From an uncultured Duncaniella sp. (GTDB lineage: Bacteria; Bacteroidota; Bacteroidia; Bacteroidales; Muribaculaceae), in the NCBI GenBank assembly GCA_910577335.1, contig CAJTMJ010000051.1, positions 1 to 19,065 on the forward strand: 19,065 bases of DNA, written 5' to 3'. A program made the position numbers and the translations under genes. The stretch's first letter is position 1; every line of letters starts with the position of its first letter. Below are positions 7,328 to 13,834 of the stretch, one piece after another. A model generated the notes under the pieces. It did not search any database, was not told the origin of the DNA, and saw nothing but the letters and a program-made list of their open reading frames with translations.

Positions 7328-8674
7328 TTAGAGTTTCGGACCACGACGTTTTTTCTTCTTACGCCGTTGCATCTCGCGATAGAAGGCTTCTTCCTGTGCA
7401 TCGAAAGCCGGGCCGACAGAGAACAAACCGCCCAGCCCCTCGAACATGGAAGTGTCATCATATCCGTGGGATTGGCTTTGAGCGGATGTTGATTGTGCAG
7501 TATGCCCGTGCCGGTTGGATTGATTGTCGGATGCTGTGCCGTCGGATTGGCTGTCTCCACCCTGATGCTGATACTGATGCTGACTATTGTCAGGAGCCGT
7601 TCCGTTGTCCTTAGTGTTACTATGCGTCTGGACAATCGGTTTCTCAGCCGGATTATTGAACCACTTTTCAAGGGCGTTGGCAGAAAACTCCTTGCCGAGA
7701 CGGGAGCCGTTGAGAACTGTCCGGGTATTGTGGTCGATATAGGTCGCCCCATATATCCGGCCATCATCGGTGTATCGAAGCACAAGGTCTATATTCTCCG
7801 TTTTCAGACGGGCAATGAAATCGTCCTTGCCGGATGACTGCGCCATGACCGCTGCGACTTTTCTTTTCGTGGGTCTGACATCTATCTTCTCTTTGGCTTT
7901 CTGATAACGCTGGTCAATAGCCTCACGTCCGGCAAATTTGCCAAGCCGGGAAGCCTTCAACGGTGTTGAGATAGTTTTGCCGTTATCGTCCATAGCGAAA
8001 TAGACCAGTCCATGATACTCGCGACCGTTATAGCGTCCGTCGGCTTCCTCGCACCTTATATTATATAAGGAGAGGATGGCGTTGTATTCGCCTAATGTCT
8101 GGAACTTATAGCGCATACCAACCATCTTTACAGCCATTGCCACCTGACGTTTGACGTCTCCATTCGGGTCAACCTTGGTGATTGGCATATCCGGAGTAAT
8201 CTTCTGACGTTCGGCAGCGTGAAGTCCATACTTCCGTTCAAGCTCACGGGTTATCTCCTTGCTCTTGTAAAAGTTATTCTTGGTGGATATTGCCGTGCCG
8301 TCAGGTCGTACACGAAGTGCCACGATATGGATATGGTGACGGTCAATGTCCTCGTGCTTTACTATTATGAAAGGCATATCGCCGAAGCCCATTTTCTCCA
8401 TATACTCATGTGCTAACTGAGCATACTCGGCATCGCTCAGACGGTCATCAGGATGCGGGTTCAAGGATATGTGCATCATCGGTTTCTCCGCCTTGGTGGA
8501 TTGAGGCACCCACATCTTGAAGTCCTCAAAAGCACGGTGGATATTAATGGTGCCGCTGCCGTCATTGTAGATTTTATTAGTGGCAAGCACTTTGCCTTTC
8601 TCCTTGTTGATCTTTTCTCCGTTATATACCAGACTTCCGTAGAGCGAATTGCCTACTGAGATTTTTGCAACCAT
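7328..8674 (-). CDS. mobB: Relaxase MobB (MOBP-type mobilization nuclease)
   Basis: A 448-residue relaxase expected to nick one strand at oriT and stay linked to the 5' end through a tyrosine. The N-terminus MVAKISVGNSLYGSLVYN carries candidate catalytic tyrosines Y12 and Y17. The metal-binding three-histidine motif is KHEDIDRHHIHIVA, with H107, H114 and H116. FYKSKEITRELERKYGL and the GREYHGLVYF segment match the relaxase/mobilization nuclease family (Pfam PF03432). The last 100 residues are low-complexity, rich in Gln, Ser, His and Asn (about 365-420), and end in a basic tail (RRKKKKRRGPK), which could bind DNA. Its start overlaps the end of mobA by 22 bases, so the two are probably translationally coupled. 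The identification is strong; the choice of catalytic tyrosine is not. Confidence 0.93.
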   Translation of the reverse strand: MVAKISVGNSLYGSLVYNGEKINKEKGKVLATNKIYNDGSGTINIHRAFEDFKMWVPQSTKAEKPMMHISLNPHPDDRLSDAEYAQLAHEYMEKMGFGDMPFIIVKHEDIDRHHIHIVALRVRPDGTAISTKNNFYKSKEITRELERKYGLHAAERQKITPDMPITKVDPNGDVKRQVAMAVKMVGMRYKFQTLGEYNAILSLYNIRCEEADGRYNGREYHGLVYFAMDDNGKTISTPLKASRLGKFAGREAIDQRYQKAKEKIDVRPTKRKVAAVMAQSSGKDDFIARLKTENIDLVLRYTDDGRIYGATYIDHNTRTVLNGSRLGKEFSANALEKWFNNPAEKPIVQTHSNTKDNGTAPDNSQHQYQHQGGDSQSDGTASDNQSNRHGHTAQSTSAQSQSHGYDDTSMFEGLGGLFSVGPAFDAQEEAFYREMQRRKKKKRRGPKL

Positions 8675-9081
8675 TGCTCATCGAATTTTTGGGCGAGAGT
8701 GACAATCTCACGGTTGAGCCTAACCAGTTTAATAGTCTCCTGTTCCAGCGCATAAAGACATTTCAGAGCTTTCTTTTCGGTGAAATTCTCCTTCAATGTC
8801 TGCACCATCCGGTCGTAATCATTCACTATCCGGCGATACTGATTATTGAAATCGGAAAGGTTGCTGATGAAGATTCGGCTGTTTTCATCAATATAATGTA
8901 CCTTGAAAGTCTTTCCAAAGACCTGCATTTTGATGAATGCCGATAGCGACTCAATGCCGGATTTTTCCTGCATGTCGAGTAATCTCGCTTGTTCCGAAGC
9001 GGTGAAATTCACCGAACATCGGAATGCTGTGGAGGGGTCGGCCTTTTTATGCCGCCCTCCACGGTAGTTTGACTGTTTCAT
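8653..9081 (-). CDS. mobA: Relaxosome accessory protein MobA
   Basis: A 142-residue basic protein of the Bacteroides MobA / plasmid MobC-like relaxosome family. The N-terminus is positively charged (YRGGRHKK). A ribbon-helix-helix-like segment follows: strand AFRCSVNFTASEQARLL (about 19-35), turn EKSGIESLSAFIKMQVFG. A long helical region (about 70-140) then carries NNQYRRIVNDYDRM and LNREIVTLAQKF. Such proteins bind near oriT, open it and recruit the relaxase. It is the first gene of the mob operon and directly adjoins the inverted-repeat region proposed as oriT. Start choice: the ATG at 9081 is preceded on the coding strand by CCACTAAATTCC nine bases away, a motif also found before other genes here. 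Confidence 0.88.
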   Translation of the reverse strand: MKQSNYRGGRHKKADPSTAFRCSVNFTASEQARLLDMQEKSGIESLSAFIKMQVFGKTFKVHYIDENSRIFISNLSDFNNQYRRIVNDYDRMVQTLKENFTEKKALKCLYALEQETIKLVRLNREIVTLAQKFDEQWLQKSQ

Positions 9082-9260
9082 AATCTGGATGGAATTTAGT
9101 GGATAAATAGAGATACTGCCCCGCAGGGAGACCTTCGGCGATTACGACTTTGGAGTAATCGCAAGCCCCATGCAATGGCAAGGCGGTTTATGCTGCAAAA
9201 TGAGTTTCATGCAGCGTAAACCATACCTTGCAATGCACGTTTGTGCATCCTGTTCGATAG
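9082..9260. other. Candidate origin of transfer (oriT) with nested inverted repeats
   Basis: This non-coding stretch starts directly upstream of mobA and is crowded with inverted repeats. GCGATTAC (9138-9145) and GTAATCGC (9155-9162) are perfect with a 9-base loop. GGTTTATGCTGC (9185-9196) and GCAGCGTAAACC (9211-9222) have one mismatch and a 14-base loop, extended outward by GCAAGG (9178-9183) and CCTTGC (9226-9231). ATGCAC (9233-9238) and GTGCAT (9243-9248) are perfect with a 4-base loop. Position between divergent mob and tra genes is where CTnDOT-family oriT regions lie. The nick site itself cannot be read from sequence alone. Confidence 0.55.
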
Positions 9261-9334
9261 AATAATCGTTGTGGAAATAATGACTATGCTCCAGAATGTG
9301 ATGACATATATTTGATGTATTGCTTTCATCATAT

Positions 9335-9424
9335 AATCAGTCCGACCCATGACTGATTTGTATCAGGAGCATCATAATCGAAGGTCTGAAATGCTTTATT
9401 CAAGCATCCTTGGGGAGCATCCCC
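9335..9424. repeat. Cluster of three small inverted repeats
   Basis: AATCAGT (9335-9341) / ACTGATT (9352-9358), ATGCTT (9391-9396) / AAGCAT (9402-9407) and GGGGA (9412-9416) / TCCCC (9420-9424) are three perfect short inverted repeats in 90 bases. They lie between the presumed oriT and the octamer array. Their function is unknown; they may be protein-binding sites or small RNA hairpins. No credible gene covers this stretch. Confidence 0.4.
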
Positions 9425-9490
9425 TTTGTGAAAATAATAACTGCATACTCGCTAAATTGTTCACTGCAAAATGCTGACATGCACGGATAT

Positions 9491-9558
9491 GAACTATTTA
9501 TGGCTATGGATGAAAATCGAGATTGGAAATTAAACTTTTTTCAGGCAGTCAATGTTTC
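9491..9558 (+). repeat. 68-bp imperfect direct repeat, left copy
   Basis: This copy begins GAACTATTTATGGCTATGGA and ends AATGTTTC. It aligns without gaps to 9889-9956 at roughly 70 % identity by eye, the best parts being GGCTATGGATG and TAAACTTTTT. The two copies bracket the 8-bp repeat array. Overlapping the start, ATGAACTATTTATGGCTATG could encode a very short MNYLWLW peptide, which is also nearly kept in the other copy. Confidence 0.6.
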
Positions 9559-9602
9559 AAAACCGTGTTCACAAGACTGGATGTCTGTCTGATTTAATGA
9601 TT

Positions 9603-9882
9603 GAACATACAACTGAATGTTCGGTCATTCTTTGGTTCATACATTCAAGTGTTCAGCTGTTCAGACGTTCAGCTGTTCAGACGTTCAGCTGTTCAGACGT
9701 TCAGTTGAACACAGATTCAGACGTTCAACTGTTCAGACGTTCAACTGTTCAAACGTTCAGTTGAACAAACGTTCAGACGTTCAGACGTTCAGACGTTCAG
9801 ATGTTCAACTGTTCAGACGGATTAACAGCTTATCAATCGAACAAGCAGTCAATCGTATGAATGAACAATCGTTCAAATGACC
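9603..9882 (+). repeat. In-register tandem array of 8-bp repeats (GTTCAGAC type)
   Basis: From 9651 to 9818 the sequence is exactly 21 consecutive octamers with no insertion or deletion. By variant there are 8 GTTCAGAC, 3 GTTCAGCT, 3 GTTCAACT, 2 GTTCAGTT, 1 each of GTTCAAAC, GTTCAGAT and ATTCAGAC, and 2 GAACANAN-type units that invert the motif. Two GTTCAGTTGAAC junctions (9699-9710, 9755-9766) are 56 bases, or seven units, apart. Decayed units in the same 8-base phase continue left to about 9603 (GTTCATAC, ATTCAAGT) and right to about 9882 (AATCGAAC, AATCGTTC). It sits between the presumed oriT and the ParA-like traA. Strict phase together with inverted units suggests an array of protein-binding sites, although simple slippage expansion could also produce it. 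Confidence 0.85.
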
Positions 9883-9888
9883 GCTCAT

Positions 9889-9956
9889 GAACTACTTTTG
9901 GCTATGGATGACAATCTGAATCAAAATATAAACTTTTTCGCAAACGGCTATGTTTC
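9889..9956 (+). repeat. 68-bp imperfect direct repeat, right copy
   Basis: This copy begins GAACTACTTTTGGCTATGGA and ends CTATGTTTC, and it matches 9491-9558 over exactly the same length. Here the short ATG frame gives MNYFWLWMTI before a stop. From here to the start of traA at 10225 there is no gene; I see a possible -7 box and a leader with imperfect pairing. Confidence 0.6.
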
Positions 9957-10082
9957 CCTAACAAACGCCCATCAAGCGAACTACGCAAGTAATTCAAATG
10001 CTTGACGAGAATAAATGAGCCGCAATTTTGGTGTATGGTATATAGGCTTTGAAATTCTCGGAAAACTTAACTTGAAAGCGAT

Positions 10083-10090
10083 TACTTTTG
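10083..10090 (+). promoter_or_regulatory. Possible -7 promoter box for the tra operon
   Basis: TACTTTTG matches the Bacteroidetes -7 consensus TAnnTTTG and lies 134 bases before the traA start. No good TTTG element occurs at the usual 19-21 base distance upstream, so the promoter would depend on an activator or the call is wrong. The long leader that would result contains ATGATGA (about 10134-10140) able to pair with TCATCAT near 10195-10201, a possible control hairpin. Confidence 0.3.
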
Positions 10091-10224
10091 CTACATCATT
10101 CTACTGTTACGTTCTCCGACCCAAGCGTGACGATGATGAGCCAGTCTGTCGGCAATCTTAGCCCGAAGACACCCAATGGCATCGGCCCTCCTGATCATCA
10201 TTTTTCACCCTCAAATTTTACTGA

Positions 10225-10986
10225 ATGAGCGACACCGTATTCGTCGCCTTTGCGTCCCAAAAGGGAGGCTCTGGCAAATCGACGCTGACGGCACTCGCGG
10301 CAAGCTACCTCTATTACCTTGACGGGGTGGATGTGCTTGTCATGGACTGTGACCCTCGTCAGCACACCCAAAAGGATTACAGGGATAACGATAAACGCGT
10401 TACCAAGGAGAATCCAGCAATCAACAAAACTTTCACAAATTTCTACACGAAGTTCAACAAACGCCCCTACAAGATAATCTATTCTACGCCGGGCGCAGCT
10501 GTTGAAGACGCTGAGGAATACGTAAAACAGAATCCTGAGATCAAAGTGGTACTCTTTGACATCACGGGTACAATCAATGACCTTGAGATTATCAATCTCA
10601 TTTCATCAATGCACTACCTGCTGGTTCCCATTTCTCCGGATACCGGTGACCTGAAAAGCTCTCTGCGCTTTGCGGTCAATGTCAAGGAACGGATGATCGA
10701 CTCGGGCGACACGTCCATCAGGGACATGAAACTGGTCTGGAACAGAGTTCCCGGAAGGCAGAAGACTAAAATCTGCGTACTTATTGACAACTACCTGTCT
10801 GAGTTCCAACTGTCATCACTGAATACGGTCATGACCTATGCGACCAAGTATTTCAAGGATGGAGGCACAGCCGGTGCCTCGCCGACAGTTTTCCGTTCCA
10901 CTCTGCTTCCGCCAGACAGACGGCTGCTCAAAGACAGCAATCTCCCTGAGCTGGTTAAGGAAATTCGTGAAGTAATCAAAATCTAA
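10225..10986 (+). CDS. traA: ParA-family ATPase TraA
   Basis: A 253-residue ParA/MinD-type ATPase. The deviant Walker A is KGGSGKST at 13-20 with the signature first lysine, followed by VLVMDCDPRQHT (Walker A') and the Walker B-like VVLFDITG. PISPDTGDLKSSLRF matches the usual switch region. In CTnDOT-type elements this gene heads the transfer operon and is named traA. ParA proteins move or position DNA or protein complexes on the nucleoid or membrane, but its role in these elements is not established. No ParB-like gene is present; DUF3408-type proteins follow directly, 5 bases downstream. I take the ATG at 10225 because the Walker A lysine then falls at residue 13, as is usual. Confidence 0.9.
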   Translation: MSDTVFVAFASQKGGSGKSTLTALAASYLYYLDGVDVLVMDCDPRQHTQKDYRDNDKRVTKENPAINKTFTNFYTKFNKRPYKIIYSTPGAAVEDAEEYVKQNPEIKVVLFDITGTINDLEIINLISSMHYLLVPISPDTGDLKSSLRFAVNVKERMIDSGDTSIRDMKLVWNRVPGRQKTKICVLIDNYLSEFQLSSLNTVMTYATKYFKDGGTAGASPTVFRSTLLPPDRRLLKDSNLPELVKEIREVIKI

Positions 10987-10991
10987 AAACT

Positions 10992-11471
10992 ATGCCCAAG
11001 GATGAAAAGCAAAAATTTGACCCCCAGAAGTTCCTCGATGACTACGAGGACAACCTTTCTCCGAGTATCGGAAGCAGGAAGGAGCAACAGGGTGAGACTT
11101 CCAAGGTCAGCACTCCGGAGGAGACATCAGCCGACAGAAGCGTGTCCGATGCCGAAGAGAGAACTTCCGGCGGCAAAAGAGGAAGTCGGAGAAGAAACAA
11201 ACCTGCCGTAATCTCGCCTTTGAATGACAAGGAGGCAGATTATATAGAAACCTTCCTCGTTGACAATGTCGATGTAGGTTTCGGAAGAGCCGGTAAACAA
11301 GTGCCGATAGATGTGGAATATCATTCACTGATAACGATACTTCGCGCTTTGCATGGTAATAATGTAACAATCGGAGGTATAATCAACAATATGTTGAAGG
11401 AACATTTTGACCTGCATGAAGCCGAGATAACCGGACTTCTGAACAAGAACACTAAACTAAACAACCGCTAA
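10992..11471 (+). CDS. traB: DUF3408-domain conjugal transfer protein TraB
   Basis: A 159-residue protein with two parts. Residues 1-75 are charged and probably disordered (SIGSRKEQQGE, SGGKRGSRRRNKP). Residues 80-155 form a DUF3408-like domain: EADYIETFLVDN, then a strand-like VPIDVEYHSLI, a helix to ALHG, and VTIGGIINNMLKEHFDLHEAEI. That strand-helix-helix order resembles a ribbon-helix-helix DNA-binding fold; this is my inference. It follows the ParA-like gene by 5 bases, so the pair is almost certainly cotranscribed and may work together as an ATPase and its DNA-binding partner. The basic linker before the domain supports nucleic-acid contact. The name follows CTnDOT gene order. Confidence 0.75.
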   Translation: MPKDEKQKFDPQKFLDDYEDNLSPSIGSRKEQQGETSKVSTPEETSADRSVSDAEERTSGGKRGSRRRNKPAVISPLNDKEADYIETFLVDNVDVGFGRAGKQVPIDVEYHSLITILRALHGNNVTIGGIINNMLKEHFDLHEAEITGLLNKNTKLNNR

Positions 11472-11492
11472 ATTCTCCCAAAAAACAAGAAC

Positions 11493-11810
11493 ATGAACAA
11501 TCCAAGATTCTGCGACTTGAACGCCTGTGGTGTAAAGGTCGCCCAAGAGGTCGAAACCGGCCAACCCATAGAGAAAGATATTGCCGCCTATCGCGTCAAA
11601 TATCTCGCTCCTTATACCGTCGGAGCAAGAAAAGGCATCTTCGTACCGCGTGAGTTGGTCGATAAACTGGCGAAGACCGTTTCGCTTTTCGGCAACCCTG
11701 ACCTCACAATAGGTGCTTTCGTGACAAATATCCTGATTACCCACCTCGTTGCCAATCGCGATGTCATCAATGAACTGACTGAGCGCGGCGCAAAAACAGT
11801 TCTGGTATGA
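11493..11810 (+). CDS. Small DUF3408-like protein
   Basis: A 105-residue protein that is nearly all domain. IAAYRVKYLAPYTVGARKGIF leads into FVPRELVDKLAKTVSLFG, then LTIGAFVTNILITHLVANRDVINELTERG. The arrangement (strand, helix, loop, TIxxxxxNIL helix, then DVINEL) matches the TraB domain of the previous gene and the C-terminus of the next, so the three are probably paralogs. The start shares AAACAAGAACATGAA (11483-11497) exactly with the start region of traE. Its stop overlaps the next ATG (ATGA), so translation is likely coupled. It could be a DNA-binding partner of TraA or of its neighbours; I cannot name a proven function. It may correspond to traC by position. Confidence 0.7.
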   Translation: MNNPRFCDLNACGVKVAQEVETGQPIEKDIAAYRVKYLAPYTVGARKGIFVPRELVDKLAKTVSLFGNPDLTIGAFVTNILITHLVANRDVINELTERGAKTVLV

Positions 11811-12520
11811 TGTATGTAATCATCTTTCTCGTTATCGTGGTCAACACGATAATCTTCGGATATTGTCTATCTGAATTTTTCAAGAAAAGATTCAGAGAAA
11901 AACTCGAAAAGGAGCTTCAAGAAATCCTTAATCATGCCGAAAAGCTTGATGAGCAATTAAAGGCAGCCATAGGTGACATCCCTCAGTTCTCAAAGGAACT
12001 ATCTGATGAAATCACACCTTTCGTCAAATTGTATGTTGCGGAGGCGATTGATAAATATGTTGCCGCTGAGAATGAAAAATTGCGAGCTGTGCTTGTTCCG
12101 GCTGAGGTCCAATACTCCGATGTTGAACTTCTCCCTAATGAAGATGCGCTTCAAAAATATGGTTCGTTTCAGGAAATCGATAACGCAGTACAGGCGGCAT
12201 TCGATGAAGTTAACATTGAAGAAGTCAGAGAAGTGAGCAACGATAAGGTTGCGGATTACTCCGACAAGTTCCTGAAACGTCCCGACATCTGTCTCAATAA
12301 CGTCGGAGTCAAGCGCATCTCGATTCCGCCTGAGTTGTGGCACACCATCCACTCACTGGCGTATGCCAATGCCAGCGGCAGCCAGAACATTGAGCCGCTT
12401 TCAATAAGTGCTGTCGCATTCAATATCATCAATGACCACTTCAATTCTCATTCAGAGGAAATCAACATTCTGGCTGAACGGGGAACTGAAAAAATTCTCA
12501 GAGGATATGACAGGTATTGA
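11807..12520 (+). CDS. Membrane-anchored DUF3408-like protein
   Basis: A 237-residue protein. An N-terminal membrane segment (about residues 4-22, VIIFLVIVVNTIIFGYCLSE) precedes a long charged, partly coiled-coil linker (KKRFREKLEKELQEILNHA, then EQLKAAIGDI). The C-terminal 75 residues repeat the DUF3408-like domain: RISIPPELWHTIHSLAY, then SISAVAFNIINDHFNSHSEEINILAERG. The order suggests that the domain is held in the cytoplasm next to the inner membrane. It overlaps the previous gene by ATGA and the next by 14 bases. Tethering the same type of domain to the membrane would suit a protein that brings transfer DNA to the channel, which is inference. I do not recognise a named family for the linker. 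Confidence 0.7.
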   Translation: MMYVIIFLVIVVNTIIFGYCLSEFFKKRFREKLEKELQEILNHAEKLDEQLKAAIGDIPQFSKELSDEITPFVKLYVAEAIDKYVAAENEKLRAVLVPAEVQYSDVELLPNEDALQKYGSFQEIDNAVQAAFDEVNIEEVREVSNDKVADYSDKFLKRPDICLNNVGVKRISIPPELWHTIHSLAYANASGSQNIEPLSISAVAFNIINDHFNSHSEEINILAERGTEKILRGYDRY

Positions 12521-13331
12521 AATATTCTTCTGTGGCGGATTTATGGTGATTGCCATATTCTGTATGCTGTTCTTGACCGGAATCATCAAACCGGTTTCCC
12601 ACAAGCCCGGTGAAGAAAAGGCAGAGAAGATACCGCCAAAAGAGGAAGCAGAACCCGACAACAATCACGTGGTGGCACCCAGTAAATTCAATGTCGATGA
12701 GTTTATGGCTCAGATTTCATCGGAAGTTATTTCCGATGTTCGGAAGGAACTTCCTAAGATATTGAAAGCTGCAATAGGCGAGGTCAAATTCTCGGATATA
12801 AAGTTTGAAGACGGCTATGAAGATGACTCAGAACCGGATGAAGATTTCGTTCCCAGAAAATTCAAGGCTCTGAATACAGATGAAACCGATGACGCATTCA
12901 ACACTGATCTGCGTAACATTGATGACACGCCTCCCTCCGAACCTATTGCGACCGGAACCTCGATAGATGAACTGGAAAAGGCTATGGATGTTGCTATGGA
13001 TAACAAATCATCTGATGAGGAACTGGCAGAGGCCGGTAAGGTCATTCAGCCTTTTACTGTGACAAAACTCTTCGATGCCATCACCACTAATGAGGAGATT
13101 GACCGTCGGATAGAACTTTGTCTGACACTCGCGCTTCGAGCGGAATTGTCAATGAAACTCAAACCTGCCAAGGGTGACTCAAATAACGATAAGAAAAAAG
13201 AGTTGTCCACAGCCCCGGCTCCACAGACTGAACAAGTCAAGACTGAGCCGGAAAGGTCTGAAAAACAATCGGGATATGATTTCAATAAATTGAATTCCGA
13301 CGATTTCGATCTTGATGAGTTTGTAGGATAA
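12507..13331 (+). CDS. Membrane-anchored acidic protein of the tra operon
   Basis: A 274-residue protein when started at the ATG at 12507, which has AGAGGA just upstream and overlaps the previous gene by 14 bases. A longer frame from 12408 would add 33 residues copied from another gene's frame and is unlikely. An N-terminal membrane segment (IEIFFCGGFMVIAIFCMLFL) leads to a long, acidic, probably flexible region. Its LKAAIGEVKFSDIKFED piece echoes the linker of the preceding protein (LKAAIGDI and VQYSDVELLP), so the two are likely related. A helical segment FTVTKLFDAITTNEEIDRRI lies near the C-terminus. I do not see a clear DUF3408 domain, and the function is unknown. By position it may correspond to traD. 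Confidence 0.65.
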   Translation: MTGIEIFFCGGFMVIAIFCMLFLTGIIKPVSHKPGEEKAEKIPPKEEAEPDNNHVVAPSKFNVDEFMAQISSEVISDVRKELPKILKAAIGEVKFSDIKFEDGYEDDSEPDEDFVPRKFKALNTDETDDAFNTDLRNIDDTPPSEPIATGTSIDELEKAMDVAMDNKSSDEELAEAGKVIQPFTVTKLFDAITTNEEIDRRIELCLTLALRAELSMKLKPAKGDSNNDKKKELSTAPAPQTEQVKTEPERSEKQSGYDFNKLNSDDFDLDEFVG

Positions 13332-13423
13332 TTCTCACCACTCACTGAATCCATGTCTCAATGAGACTCCACTAAATCCCACGTCCGAAAGGGCAAAAAA
13401 TCCAACCCAAATTTTCTAAACCC

Positions 13424-13474
13424 GAAGTGTGGGCTGCTCCCGGTTGCGGAGCGGTCGGGGGCTGCCCGTGCTTC
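13424..13474 (+). promoter_or_regulatory. GC-rich leader hairpin upstream of traE
   Basis: GAAGTGTGGGCTGC (13424-13437) pairs with GCTGCCCGTGCTTC (13461-13474) with several G-U pairs, and GCTCC/GGAGC (13436-13440 / 13448-13452) can form an inner stem. It ends 18 bases before the traE ATG. The rest of the 160-base gap after the acidic-protein gene has a small GTCTC/GAGAC hairpin (13355-13367), CCACTAAATCC (13369-13379) and no gene. It may separate expression of the TraA-D part from the TraE-K part, by attenuation or RNA processing. Confidence 0.5.
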
Positions 13475-13492
13475 ACAAATTGAAACAAGAAC

Positions 13493-13834
13493 ATGAAAAA
13501 GACTTTTAAGAATCTCAAAAACAAGTATCTCATTTTCAAATGCCGCCTTATGGTGGCTCTCATCGCCGGACTTCTCGGCGGTCTCCGTGCCGCTGCCGCC
13601 GGCAACGGTCTGAGCGGCATCAACGAGGCTACCTCTATGGTGACATCGTATTTCGACCCGGGCACCAAGCTCATCTACGCCATTGGCGCGGTTGTCGGTC
13701 TTATCGGCGGTGTCAAGGTCTATTCCAAGTGGTCGAGCGGAGATCCCGACACAACCAAGACCGCCGCGTCCTGGTTCGGAGCGTGTATCTTCCTGATTGT
13801 GGCCGCTACAATCCTCCGCTCGTTCTTCCTCTAA
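13493..13834 (+). CDS. traE: Conjugal transfer protein TraE (DUF4134)
   Basis: A 113-residue membrane protein of the DUF4134/TraE family. A signal-like hydrophobic segment (about 19-33, ending RAAAAGNGL) resembles that of VirB2-type pilins, with a likely cut after AAAA. Two membrane helices follow: LIYAIGAVVGLIGGVKVYSKW (about 60-80) and FGACIFLIVAATILRSFF. The short GDPDTTK loop between them is typical. The size and arrangement suggest a pilin-like or channel component of the type IV secretion machinery; this is inferred from family position. It overlaps traF by one base (TAATG). The start shares its upstream bases with the small DUF3408-like gene. Confidence 0.9.
   Translation: MKKTFKNLKNKYLIFKCRLMVALIAGLLGGLRAAAAGNGLSGINEATSMVTSYFDPGTKLIYAIGAVVGLIGGVKVYSKWSSGDPDTTKTAASWFGACIFLIVAATILRSFFL

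Noticed and set aside
9552..9880. Open frames running through the octamer array, encoding an 8-residue repeat (SDVQLFRR-like)
   Set aside because: An 8-base unit gives the same 8-residue repeat in every frame, so open frames follow automatically from repeats without stops. There is no start context, no domain, and the flanks decay without regard to codons.
9603..9882. CRISPR array
   Set aside because: The unit is only 8 bases with no unique spacers, and there are no cas genes.
12408..12506. 33-residue N-terminal extension of the acidic membrane protein
   Set aside because: It overlaps the conserved C-terminal domain of the preceding gene; the ATG at 12507 has AGAGGA upstream and places the membrane segment at the N-terminus.
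13540..13833. N-terminal extension of traF back to 13540
   Set aside because: It lies wholly inside traE in another frame and gives an Arg-rich sequence; the TraF family motif starts right after the ATG at 13834.
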